From contig NZ_CP088930.1 of assembly GCF_027594825.1 (NCBI RefSeq), forward strand, positions 3,347,019-3,411,018: 64,000 bases of DNA. Reading direction: 5' to 3'. A model generated the notes under the pieces. The model did not search any database. It was not told where the DNA came from and saw only the letters and a list, made by a program, of their open reading frames with translations. Below, piece after piece: positions 41,708 to 49,545 of the stretch; the stretch's first letter is position 1; the number at the start of each line of letters is the position of its first letter. The stretch is from Serratia liquefaciens (lineage in GTDB: Bacteria; Pseudomonadota; Gammaproteobacteria; Enterobacterales; Enterobacteriaceae). The position numbers and the translations under genes are program-made.

Positions 41708-42846
41708 AACTTTATTGGCAAACCTTCGTCCGGGTGCTGCTCGGGATGCTGGAGCGGCCGATGTGGCTGATGTTGATCCTGTCGTTGTGCGTTATGAGCA
41801 TGGTCTATGCCAACCGCACGGTATGGGATCTGCCGGTGGGCGTCATCGATCAGGACCACAGCACCGCCAGTCGCCAGCTGATCCGTCAGCTGGACGCCAC
41901 CTCCAAAATTGCCATTGAAACCTATGACAGCCTGGAGCAGGCACAGCAGGATCTTGGCTGGCGTAAGCTGTTCGCGGTGATCATCATGCCGGTGGATCTG
42001 GAGAAGAAGATCCTGAGCGGCCAGAATATCGTGGTGCCGGTGTATGGCGATGCGACCAACCGCCTGGCCAACGGGCAGATCCAGCAGGATGTGGTGGCGG
42101 CTTATCAGCAGTTGCTGACCCAGTACAACAACGGGTTGCTGCTACGCAGCGGTTTCAGCGAGCGCCAGGCGCAGGTGATCCTGACGCCGATCGTCGGGCA
42201 GACGTTGGATGTGTTCAACCCGGGCATCAGCTTTGCGGCGATCATCTTTCCCGGCCTGCTGGTGATGCTGCTGCAGCACTCGCTGTTGATTGCCTGCGTG
42301 CGAGTCAGCATTGCCATGAAGAGTATGCCCGGCGGTAAAGCGCCGTTGGCGGCGCATCTGGGGGGGCTGACGGCGTTGCTGCCGATCTGGCTGTTCCTGT
42401 CGATCGTGCTGTTTGTGCTGTGGCCGTGGGTGCTGGGCTACCGGCAAACGGCGGGCATTGCGGAAATTCTGCTGCTGACCTTCCCGTTCTTGCTGGCGGT
42501 GTTGGGCTTGGGCAAGCTGGTGACGGAGTGCCTGCGCAGCGTCGAAATGATCTACCTGACTCTGGCGTTTATTACGACGCCGATATTTTATCTTTCGGGC
42601 ACCATCTGGCCGCTGCAGGCGATGCCGGGCTGGGTGCGGGCGATTTCCTACAGTATCCCCTCCACCTGGGCAACCAAGGCCGTTGCGGGGGTTAACCAGA
42701 TGGGGTTGTCGCTGAACGAAGTGTGGGGAGACGTGGCGATGCTGCTGGTGCTGGGGATTATTTACACCCTGCTGGGCTTCGGCGTGGGTTTCGTACGCAA
42801 CAGCGTCGCGCTGCGCAGTATGTTCCGCAAACGGCAGGTTAATTAG
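41704..42846 (+). CDS. ABC-2-type exporter permease 2
   Basis: 380 residues, same domain plan as the previous gene: N-terminal helix, periplasmic domain with VGVIDQDHSTASRQLIRQLD, then a C-terminal bundle of helices. Overlap ATGA with permease 1. The typical third partner, an ABC ATPase, is missing from the operon, so either it is encoded elsewhere or these permeases work with a shared ATPase. The end is followed by 104 bases to roxA. Confidence 0.88.
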   Translation: MKLYWQTFVRVLLGMLERPMWLMLILSLCVMSMVYANRTVWDLPVGVIDQDHSTASRQLIRQLDATSKIAIETYDSLEQAQQDLGWRKLFAVIIMPVDLEKKILSGQNIVVPVYGDATNRLANGQIQQDVVAAYQQLLTQYNNGLLLRSGFSERQAQVILTPIVGQTLDVFNPGISFAAIIFPGLLVMLLQHSLLIACVRVSIAMKSMPGGKAPLAAHLGGLTALLPIWLFLSIVLFVLWPWVLGYRQTAGIAEILLLTFPFLLAVLGLGKLVTECLRSVEMIYLTLAFITTPIFYLSGTIWPLQAMPGWVRAISYSIPSTWATKAVAGVNQMGLSLNEVWGDVAMLLVLGIIYTLLGFGVGFVRNSVALRSMFRKRQVN

Positions 42847-42950
42847 CGTTCCAGCTAGAGAGCCCCACCATTTCCTTGACCCTTAACAAGGTAGACAAAC
42901 GCGCCGTCTCGCATAATCACGCCCGTGAATTTTCTTACTGGTGTGATTGT

Positions 42951-44072
42951 ATGGCTTACCAACTGAACCTGAACTGGCCCGAGTTTTTAGAGAAATACTG
43001 GCAGAAAAAACCTGTTGTTTTGAAAAATGCCTTCCCGAACTTTGTCGATCCTATCACGCCAGACGAACTGGCGGGGCTGGCGATGGAGCCTGAAGTTGAC
43101 AGCCGTCTGGTGAGTAACACTGAGGGAAAATGGCAGGCCAGCAACGGTCCGTTTGAACATTTCGATGACCTCGGTGAAACGGGGTGGTCCCTGCTGGCGC
43201 AGGCGGTTAACCACTGGCATGCGCCCTCAGCCGAGCTGGTACGCCCGTTTCGCGCCTTGCCGGACTGGCGCCTGGATGATCTGATGATCTCCTTCTCGGT
43301 GCCGGGAGGCGGTGTGGGGCCGCATATCGACAACTACGATGTGTTCATCATTCAGGGGATGGGCCGCCGTCGCTGGCGCGTAGGCGATGCCTTGCCGATG
43401 CGTCAGTTCTGCCCGCACCCGGCGCTGCTGCACGTTGATCCGTTCGAGCCGATCATTGATGAAGACCTGGAACCGGGCGACATTCTGTACATCCCGCCTG
43501 GCTTCCCACACGACGGCTTTACCCACGAAACGGCGTTCAACTATTCAGTGGGTTTCCGTGGGCCAAACGGCCGCGACTTGATCAGCAGTTTTGCTGATTA
43601 CGCGCTGGAAAACGATCTGGGTGGCGCGCATTACAGCGATCCTGATTTAACCCTGCGTGAACATCCAGGCCGGGTCGAAGAATATGAGCTTGAGCGCCTG
43701 CGCTCAATGATGTTTGAAATGATCGCCCAACCGGAAGACTTTAAGCAGTGGTTTGGCCGTTTTGCCACTACGCCACGTCATGAGCTGGATATCGCTATGG
43801 CGGAACCCCCTTATGAAGCGGAAGAGGTATTGAATGCGCTGATGAGCGGTGAAACCCTGACTCGCCTGAGCGGCCTGCGTGTGCTGCACATCGGCGACAG
43901 CTTCTTCATCAACAGCGAGCGTCTGGATGCCGTGGACGATCGTGCGGCCGATGCGCTGTGTCGCTATACCGAGCTGGGCCAGCCGGAGCTGGGTGATGCA
44001 TTGCAAAACCCGGCCTTTGTGGCCGAGCTGACAGAACTGATAAATCAGGGATACTGGTTCTTCAAAGAGTAG
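42951..44072 (+). CDS. roxA: RoxA/YcfD, ribosomal protein uL16 arginine hydroxylase
   Basis: 373 residues, the E. coli length, starting MAYQLNLNWPEFLEKYWQKKPVVLK. JmjC fold: metal ligands H125 and D127 in GPHIDNYDVF and H187 in PPGFPHDGFTH. A 2-oxoglutarate and Fe(II) oxygenase that hydroxylates Arg81 of L16 in E. coli. An earlier in-frame ATG at 42876 would add 25 residues without family support. Monocistronic. Confidence 0.96.
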   Translation: MAYQLNLNWPEFLEKYWQKKPVVLKNAFPNFVDPITPDELAGLAMEPEVDSRLVSNTEGKWQASNGPFEHFDDLGETGWSLLAQAVNHWHAPSAELVRPFRALPDWRLDDLMISFSVPGGGVGPHIDNYDVFIIQGMGRRRWRVGDALPMRQFCPHPALLHVDPFEPIIDEDLEPGDILYIPPGFPHDGFTHETAFNYSVGFRGPNGRDLISSFADYALENDLGGAHYSDPDLTLREHPGRVEEYELERLRSMMFEMIAQPEDFKQWFGRFATTPRHELDIAMAEPPYEAEEVLNALMSGETLTRLSGLRVLHIGDSFFINSERLDAVDDRAADALCRYTELGQPELGDALQNPAFVAELTELINQGYWFFKE

Positions 44073-44140
44073 TTGTCGCTGCTGGCTGACTTGCCGGGTG
44101 GCGCTACGCCTGCCCGGCAACTTTGTGTTTTCTTAACGGA

Positions 44141-45019
44141 TCAAGACACCAATTCCAGCCCCGCGACCCGGCGCCAGTAGCCGTTACAGTCGGCTTTATC
44201 GGCCAGGGCCAGCGGCTGCGCCCCTTGCTCGTTGGCACGAAAACGGTCGACAAGCATGAGCGTTTCCTCACTCTGCGGCGACAGGCGCACGATGTCTACC
44301 AACCCCTGCATACTGCTCAATTCGTTACCCAGGTTGTAACAGTAGCCGCTCATGGTCTGGATACCGTTGAGCACGAACACCTGCTGCTGTTCTTGCGAAC
44401 GCATCATGCGGCCTTGCGGGTATTTAATGCAGCAGATTTCGCATTCGTCCTTGGCGCGGTCTTCAGAGCGTGCGGTGAAGCAGCGTGCTGAATAGGCCAG
44501 CGGCAGGTGACCGTAGCTGAGCACCTCCACCTCAAACTGCTGGCGGAAGCCCAGTTCTTCGCACTGCGCCAACAGTTTGGCCAGCCAGTCGCGTGACAGC
44601 TCGACCGGCATACACCAGCGGGTCATGCCCTGGCGGTGCAGCAGGCGCAGGGTATAGGCGTTGTAGCAATTCAGCGCGTGACCGGCGACGAACGGCAGGC
44701 CACGTTCCGCGGCCATGTTCACCGTGCCCAGATCGTTGGCTTCGATCAGGAATTCGCCGTTTTCCACATAACGTTTCAGTTCGTTCAGTTCGGACGGCGC
44801 CTGTAACAGGGCCAGGGTAGAGATCACCACCTGCTTGCCGCTGCGGGCTATCTCTTGTGCCAGCGTCAGCCAGTCGCCCACCTTCATTTCACGCCGCTTG
44901 GTGCAGACGCTTTCACCGAGATAAATAATCTCCGCGCTGCTCTCCACCGCCTGCTGATAAAAACTTTCGATCTCGGTTTTTGGCCAGTAGTACAGCACCG
45001 GGCCTAATGCGTATTTCAT
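44141..45019 (-). CDS. ubiV: UbiV, anaerobic ubiquinone biosynthesis protein
   Basis: 292 residues, started at MKYALGPVLYYWPKTE with GGAGGACG just upstream; an apparent longer frame has no homology. The four Fe-S ligands known from E. coli UbiV are all present: C39, C180, C193 and C197. With UbiU it hydroxylates the ubiquinone ring without O2. ubiU lies 11 bases upstream on the same strand. Confidence 0.95.
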   Translation of the reverse strand: MKYALGPVLYYWPKTEIESFYQQAVESSAEIIYLGESVCTKRREMKVGDWLTLAQEIARSGKQVVISTLALLQAPSELNELKRYVENGEFLIEANDLGTVNMAAERGLPFVAGHALNCYNAYTLRLLHRQGMTRWCMPVELSRDWLAKLLAQCEELGFRQQFEVEVLSYGHLPLAYSARCFTARSEDRAKDECEICCIKYPQGRMMRSQEQQQVFVLNGIQTMSGYCYNLGNELSSMQGLVDIVRLSPQSEETLMLVDRFRANEQGAQPLALADKADCNGYWRRVAGLELVS

Positions 45020-45030
45020 GCGTCCTCCTG

Positions 45031-46026
45031 CTACTGCCATTTGCGATGATAGGCGCCGAGGGTGGTCTGGGTGCCTTCGGACATCGAGCCGAGCGCCTCC
45101 ATCCAGCCGGCCTCGGCCTGATAAGCGGCCGGATCGGCCTGGCAGCGGTCGATAGCCTGGCGCCACACGCGGGCAACCTGGCTAACATAGGCCGGGCTAC
45201 GCTGACGGCCTTCAATTTTCACCGAAGCGATATTGGCGGCCAACAGCTCCGGCAGCAGTTCCAGCGTATTGAGGCTGGTGGGCTCTTCCAGCGCGTGGTA
45301 GCGCACGTCATCCACCAGATAGCGGCCCTTGCACAGCGTTGGGTAGCCGGCATTTTCATCGTCCCGGTAGCGGTCGATCAGCACCCCGTTCAGGCGCGAC
45401 TCCATACCCTGAGCCGTTTGCTGCCAGCGCACGTAGCGTGCCGGCGAACAGGCACCGACGGTGTTGGGGGATTCGCCGGTCAGATAAGAGGAGAGGTAGC
45501 AACGCCCCTCGGCCATGATGCACAGGCTGCCGAAGGCGAAAACCTCCAGCGGCACTGGGCTGGTACGCGCCAGCTGTTTAACCTGGTGCATCGACAGCAC
45601 GCGCGGCAGCACCACCCGACCGACGTCGAAATGGCGTTGGTAGAAGCGAATTGCCTCTTCGTTAGTGGCAGAAGCCTGCACCGACACGTGGCGCTCCAAC
45701 TGCGGGTAACGTTCGGCGGCGTATTCCAGCATCGCCAAATCGGCGAGGATCAGCACGTCGGCACCCAGTTGAGCCGCCATATCCACCGCCCGCTGCCAGC
45801 GGGTGTAGCCGTCCGGGTGGGCAAAGGTATTGATGGCGATGTGCAGCTTGCGGTTGTGGCGATGGACGTACTCGACCGCCTCCTGCAGCTTTTTCTCGGT
45901 AAAGTTGAGGCCGGCAAAGTGGCGCGCGTTGGTATCATCTTTCAGGCCGATGTACACGGCGTCAGCGCCGTTATCCACCGCAGCCTTCAGGGCCGGCAGG
46001 TTACCGGCGGGACAAAGCAGCTCCAT
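45031..46026 (-). CDS. ubiU: UbiU, anaerobic ubiquinone biosynthesis protein (U32 peptidase family)
   Basis: 331 residues, started at MELLCPAGNLPALKAAVDNGAD. Fe-S cysteines C169, C176, C193 and C232 match the E. coli ligands exactly by position. Although it belongs to the U32 peptidase family, it works with UbiV in O2-independent ubiquinone hydroxylation. Divergent from ubiT, so the three anaerobic Q genes form one locus. I did not find a convincing FNR box in the shared promoter. Confidence 0.95.
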   Translation of the reverse strand: MELLCPAGNLPALKAAVDNGADAVYIGLKDDTNARHFAGLNFTEKKLQEAVEYVHRHNRKLHIAINTFAHPDGYTRWQRAVDMAAQLGADVLILADLAMLEYAAERYPQLERHVSVQASATNEEAIRFYQRHFDVGRVVLPRVLSMHQVKQLARTSPVPLEVFAFGSLCIMAEGRCYLSSYLTGESPNTVGACSPARYVRWQQTAQGMESRLNGVLIDRYRDDENAGYPTLCKGRYLVDDVRYHALEEPTSLNTLELLPELLAANIASVKIEGRQRSPAYVSQVARVWRQAIDRCQADPAAYQAEAGWMEALGSMSEGTQTTLGAYHRKWQ

Positions 46027-46280
46027 AGATTTATCCTGACTCAGCATGCACCCATGGCGGATGCGGGCTGTCACAATGTTTACCGGTGACCGTTTTTAAC
46101 CGGCAAACGCTAATCGGGAGGCAATTTTAGTGAAAGCGTGCTGAACAGGCTTTGATTTGAGGCAGCTTCTGGCGTATTGATAAAGCTGACGGCAAAATGC
46201 ACTATTTGTTGATATAGAGCGCTTCTGCCGTGCGCCACTGTGGCAAAATAGTGCATCTGTGTTGAAAGGAGTGAACGACA

Positions 46281-46802
46281 GTGTTGGAACAATTACGAGC
46301 GCGCATTGTGCGCCAGGGGCCGTCGCTGCTGCGAGTACCGCTAAAATTCACGCCGTTTGCTTTGCAGCGCCAGCTTCTGGAACAGGTGCTGGGCTGGCAG
46401 TTCCGCCAGGCGTTGGCGGATGGCGATTTGGAATTTCTCGAATCGCGCTGGTTAAAGATCGAAGTCCGCGATCTGGCGCTACACTGGTTTATGACGGTAG
46501 AAAACGGCAAGCTGGTTGTCAGCCAACACGCCGAGGCTGATGTCAGCTTCAGCGGCGACGCCAACGATCTGATTCTTATCGCAGCGCGTAAGCAAGATCC
46601 CGATACGCTGTTCTTTCAGCGTCGGCTGCAGATTGAAGGGGACACCGAATTGGGCCTGTATGTAAAAAATCTGATGGACGCCATCGAGCTGGAAGCCATG
46701 CCTGCGCCGTTGCGCCTGGGCCTGCTGCAACTGGCTGAATTTGTCGAAGCAGGGCTGCAGGAGGGCACGGCGCAAACTTCCCGTGTGCCGGTATCATGCT
46801 AA
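46281..46802 (+). CDS. ubiT: UbiT, SCP2-domain anaerobic ubiquinone biosynthesis accessory factor
   Basis: 173 residues (E. coli YhbT 174), starting with GTG: MLEQLRARIVRQGPSLLRVP. One SCP2 sterol-carrier domain (LEFLESRWLKIEVRDLALHWF ... LVVSQHAEADVSFSGDANDLI ... DTLFFQRRLQIEGDTELG). It binds isoprenoid quinone intermediates for the anaerobic pathway run by UbiU and UbiV. The last 7 bases overlap yhbS. Confidence 0.95.
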   Translation: MLEQLRARIVRQGPSLLRVPLKFTPFALQRQLLEQVLGWQFRQALADGDLEFLESRWLKIEVRDLALHWFMTVENGKLVVSQHAEADVSFSGDANDLILIAARKQDPDTLFFQRRLQIEGDTELGLYVKNLMDAIELEAMPAPLRLGLLQLAEFVEAGLQEGTAQTSRVPVSC

Positions 46803-47299
46803 TCCGCGTAGAAATTCCGGTAGATGCCGCGGGGATCGACGCGCTTTTGCGTCGTGCATTTGGGCGTGACGACGAGGCCGATCTGGTGCAGCAACTGCGC
46901 GAAGATGGCCTGTTGACGCTGGGCATTGTTGCCACCGACGACGAAGGCGGCGTGGTAGGCTATGCGGCGTTCAGTCCGGTGGACGTGGCCGGAGAGGATC
47001 GCCAATGGGTCGGTCTGGCACCGCTGGCGGTGGACGAAAGCCTGCGTCGGCAGGGGCTGGGCGAAAAGCTGATCTACGAAGGGTTGGATTCGCTCAATGA
47101 GTTCAGCTATGCCGCAGTGGTGGTGCTGGGCGATCCCGCTTATTACGGCCGCTTCGGCTTTAAACCGGCTGCCGCCTACGGGCTGCAATGCCGTTGGCCG
47201 GGCAGCGAAGCCGCCTTCCAGGTGTATCCGCTGGCGGAAAATGCTCTGGATGATGTGCGCGGGGCGGTGGAGTTTTCCGAGCCGTTTAACCGGTTTTAA
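46796..47299 (+). CDS. yhbS: YhbS, GNAT-family N-acetyltransferase
   Basis: 167 residues with the GNAT fold: acetyl-CoA motif A as [24 protein letters not shown] at about 82-105, then [18 protein letters not shown]. Overlaps ubiT by 7 bases, so the two are coupled as in E. coli. Substrate not known. Its 3' end also overlaps the convergent yhbQ by 14 bases. Confidence 0.93.
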   Translation: MLIRVEIPVDAAGIDALLRRAFGRDDEADLVQQLREDGLLTLGIVATDDEGGVVGYAAFSPVDVAGEDRQWVGLAPLAVDESLRRQGLGEKLIYEGLDSLNEFSYAAVVVLGDPAYYGRFGFKPAAAYGLQCRWPGSEAAFQVYPLAENALDDVRGAVEFSEPFNRF

Positions 47300-47591
47300 T
47301 CTCAGCTTCCGGCAGTAAATGATCCAACGAAAGAGGCGGGTGATTCACCAGCCTCTCTTTTTGCGTTTTGCTCAGCTGCTTCACCCGGTATTCCAACCTT
47401 AGCGCTTTAGAACGATCCCCCGCCAGGCAGTGAAACGCCAACACCAGCTCGCCTTTGCCCCGCAGTGCCTTTGCTCCTTTGCCAGCCTGATGCTGTGCTA
47501 GACGTCGTTCGACGTCGGTAGTAATGCCGGTATACAGCATGCCGTTAGGCAGACGCAGCATGTAAAGGTGCCAGTCAATTGTATCCATCAT
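47286..47591 (-). CDS. yhbQ: YhbQ, GIY-YIG domain protein
   Basis: About 101 residues from [37 protein letters not shown]. The GIY-YIG signature appears as [12 protein letters not shown], the usual variant of the UPF0213/YhbQ group of E. coli (100 residues). This family has single-strand nuclease activity reported for some members. A longer frame to 47633 is unlikely. Downstream, on the other side of its start, is the CRISPR leader. Confidence 0.9.
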   Translation of the reverse strand: MMDTIDWHLYMLRLPNGMLYTGITTDVERRLAQHQAGKGAKALRGKGELVLAFHCLAGDRSKALRLEYRVKQLSKTQKERLVNHPPLSLDHLLPEAEIKTG

Positions 47592-47639
47592 CTGGGGCCC
47601 CATGAATAATCGAACACTACTATAGGTAACCATGGTCTA

Positions 47640-47776
47640 CTGCTGAACCCTTTTTTTATAGCGAAATTTAACCATTTGATTTTAAACGTATTGAATGGAT
47701 TGGATGGAAAAAGCCTTTTTGGCAAAATAATGACGTTACTCTTCAATTATCAGCTAATTGGCGCTAATCTTTAACA
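47640..47776 (+). other. AT-rich leader region of the CRISPR array
   Basis: A 137-base stretch free of genes with T- and A-runs immediately before the first conserved repeat. The degenerate repeat is at the far end, so this side is taken as the leader end. The array promoter is not resolved by eye. Confidence 0.6.
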
Positions 47777-48044
47777 GTTCACTGCCGTGCAGGCAGCTTA
47801 GAAAAGGTAAAAGGGAAGGTTTTATAGCCGGAAAACGTTCACTGCCGTGCAGGCAGCTTAGAAAAGAGAGGAAATAAACAAAATCCTCAACGAGTAGTTC
47901 ACTGCCGTACGGGCAGCTTAGAAATTCAAACAGCGACGTTGGCCGCTCAAGTCCGAGTTCACTGCCGCATAGGCAGCTTAGAAAGCCAACGTTCAGTTTT
48001 AAAGCATAAGCAACGGGTTCACTGCCGACTGGGTAACTTGAAAA
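47777..48044 (+). CRISPR. Type I-F CRISPR array, 5 repeats and 4 spacers
   Basis: 28-base repeats begin GTTCACTGCC and end GGCAGCTTAGAAA, the type I-F class. Positions: 47777-47804, 47837-47864, 47897-47924, 47957-47984 and 48017-48044; every spacer is 32 bases, giving a fixed period of 60. The stem CTGCC/GGCAG is intact in the first four, while loop bases vary (GTGCA, GTGCA, GTACG, GCATA). The fifth repeat is degenerate (GGTAACTTGAAAA at its end), the usual leader-distal mark. No cas gene occurs in the window, so the array depends on a distant type I-F system or is inactive. Confidence 0.95.
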
Positions 48045-48092
48045 TGGAAGGAACCCGCATGGGTAGAGTGAACAAACGCCATCTTTAGCGTA

Positions 48093-48126
48093 CCGAGAGG
48101 CCATTATGGAACACCTCCCCTCTCGG
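48093..48126. repeat. Hairpin downstream of the CRISPR array and potE
   Basis: CCGAGAGG and CCTCTCGG form an 8-bp stem; outer imperfect arms starting near 48065 and ending near 48139 (AGAGT...ACTCT) extend it. No T-run. It may end or protect potE transcripts, or mark a former insertion boundary. Confidence 0.5.
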
Positions 48127-48165
48127 CACGTTTACTCTAATCACTGTGCCAATAGCTGATTACCG

Positions 48166-49482
48166 TCAGCCTTTTTTGCCCGCGATTTCGAAGCGAGGTG
48201 AAACGAGGCCGTACAGCGTCCAGCCGAGGAAAGTGGCGATGGCACCCCACATCATGGCCTCTTCACCGGAACTGTAGAGCGCGTAGAAGCTGTAAAGCGC
48301 GCCAATGCCGGCAATGATGTTGGCGATGCGCGCTTTTTTCTCCGGCACTTTCGCCACCTTTTGAATAATGATCAGCGCCGCCATCGACAAGATGTAGGGG
48401 ATGATATTGGTCACCACGGCCAGATTAACCAGCACGTTGAACTGCTTGTTCAGCGATGGGCTGATGGTCATCAGCGACAGCACGCTCTGGATAACGACAA
48501 TGGTCAGCATGCCTTTGACCGGGGCATCCGCCTTGCTGAGTTTCGAGAAGATTTTCGGGAAGAAACCGCTGTCGGCGGAAGATTTGAACACCTGGGCGAT
48601 GGTGAACTGCCAGCCCAGCAGTGAACCGACGCAGGACATGATCATCAGTGCCATGATGATCTTGCCGACCGTTGGGTTGAACATATGGGAAAACGCCAGT
48701 CCAAACGGCGCGGTGGAATTGGCCAGATCCATATTCGGTACTATGCCGGCGATCACGTTGGTCGAAACGATATAGATCACTGCGGCGCTGAGGGTGCCGC
48801 CCAATACGGCGATCGGCACATTACGTTCTGGGTTCTCCACCACATCGGTATTGGCACAGGCGGATTCGAGGCCGAGGAAAGCCCATAGGGTCATGGAAAT
48901 CGAAGCGCCAATGGCTTCAAAAGTCGGCACCTGATGCGGGTTCCAAGCGGCGACGTATGCGCTGCCGCTGAACCAGTGCCAGCCGATGATTGAAATCCCG
49001 ACCACCGGAATGATGACGCCCCAGACGGTGATGCCGCTGATCCTGCCGGTAATGCGAGCGCCGCCGAAGTTGGCGACCGTGGCCAACCACAGCACACCGA
49101 TGGTGGCGATGCAGATCCCCAATGGGCTCAGGTTGGCGCCAAACAGCTCGGTACCGTAACCCACGGCAGAAATGGCGATGGCGATATTGGCGATCAGTAA
49201 TGAAACGCCGTAGGTATAGTTCGCCATAAAGTTGCCCGATTTCCCGAAGGCATATTCAGCATATCCCCCCATGCCGCCGGATTTACGGCTGAACATCCCG
49301 CATTTGGCAAAGGCATAGGCCAGCGCCATCGATCCCACTGCGGTGACCAACCAGGAAACAATAGAAATCGTACCTACTTCGGCCAGCTTGGTCGGCAGCA
49401 TAATTATGCCGGAGCCCATCATATTGACGGCCGTCAGGATCGTTAACTGCACGACCCCCATTTTATTATTGGACTTACTCAT
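48166..49482 (-). CDS. potE: Putrescine-ornithine antiporter PotE
   Basis: 438 residues (E. coli 439), twelve membrane helices of the APC superfamily. It aligns almost without gaps with E. coli PotE from NKMGVVQLTILTAVNMMGSGIIMLPTKLAEVG to LYGLVSPRFE. It exchanges external ornithine for internal putrescine, so with SpeF it consumes a proton per cycle in acid. The start at MSKSNNKMG (49482) is preferred over a frame 16 residues longer. Follows speF by about 60 bases on the same strand. Confidence 0.97.
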   Translation of the reverse strand: MSKSNNKMGVVQLTILTAVNMMGSGIIMLPTKLAEVGTISIVSWLVTAVGSMALAYAFAKCGMFSRKSGGMGGYAEYAFGKSGNFMANYTYGVSLLIANIAIAISAVGYGTELFGANLSPLGICIATIGVLWLATVANFGGARITGRISGITVWGVIIPVVGISIIGWHWFSGSAYVAAWNPHQVPTFEAIGASISMTLWAFLGLESACANTDVVENPERNVPIAVLGGTLSAAVIYIVSTNVIAGIVPNMDLANSTAPFGLAFSHMFNPTVGKIIMALMIMSCVGSLLGWQFTIAQVFKSSADSGFFPKIFSKLSKADAPVKGMLTIVVIQSVLSLMTISPSLNKQFNVLVNLAVVTNIIPYILSMAALIIIQKVAKVPEKKARIANIIAGIGALYSFYALYSSGEEAMMWGAIATFLGWTLYGLVSPRFEIAGKKG

Positions 49483-49545
49483 GATCATTCTCTCTTTTAT
49501 GATGCGATCTGGGCGGTGAATAATATTCACCGCCTTGTAATGTCG

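Noticed and set aside
44980..46089. 369-codon plus-strand ORF antisense to ubiU
   Set aside because: ubiU has all four Fe-S cysteines and exact family length, so the plus-strand frame is a shadow.
46027..46280. FNR site between ubiU and ubiT
   Set aside because: Several TTGAT half-sites occur, but none has a matching ATCAA half four bases away.
47754..48104. Minus-strand ORF of 116 codons with a repeating FLSCLHGSE pattern
   Set aside because: It is a translation of the CRISPR array: the 60-base repeat-spacer period is a multiple of three, which keeps the frame open.
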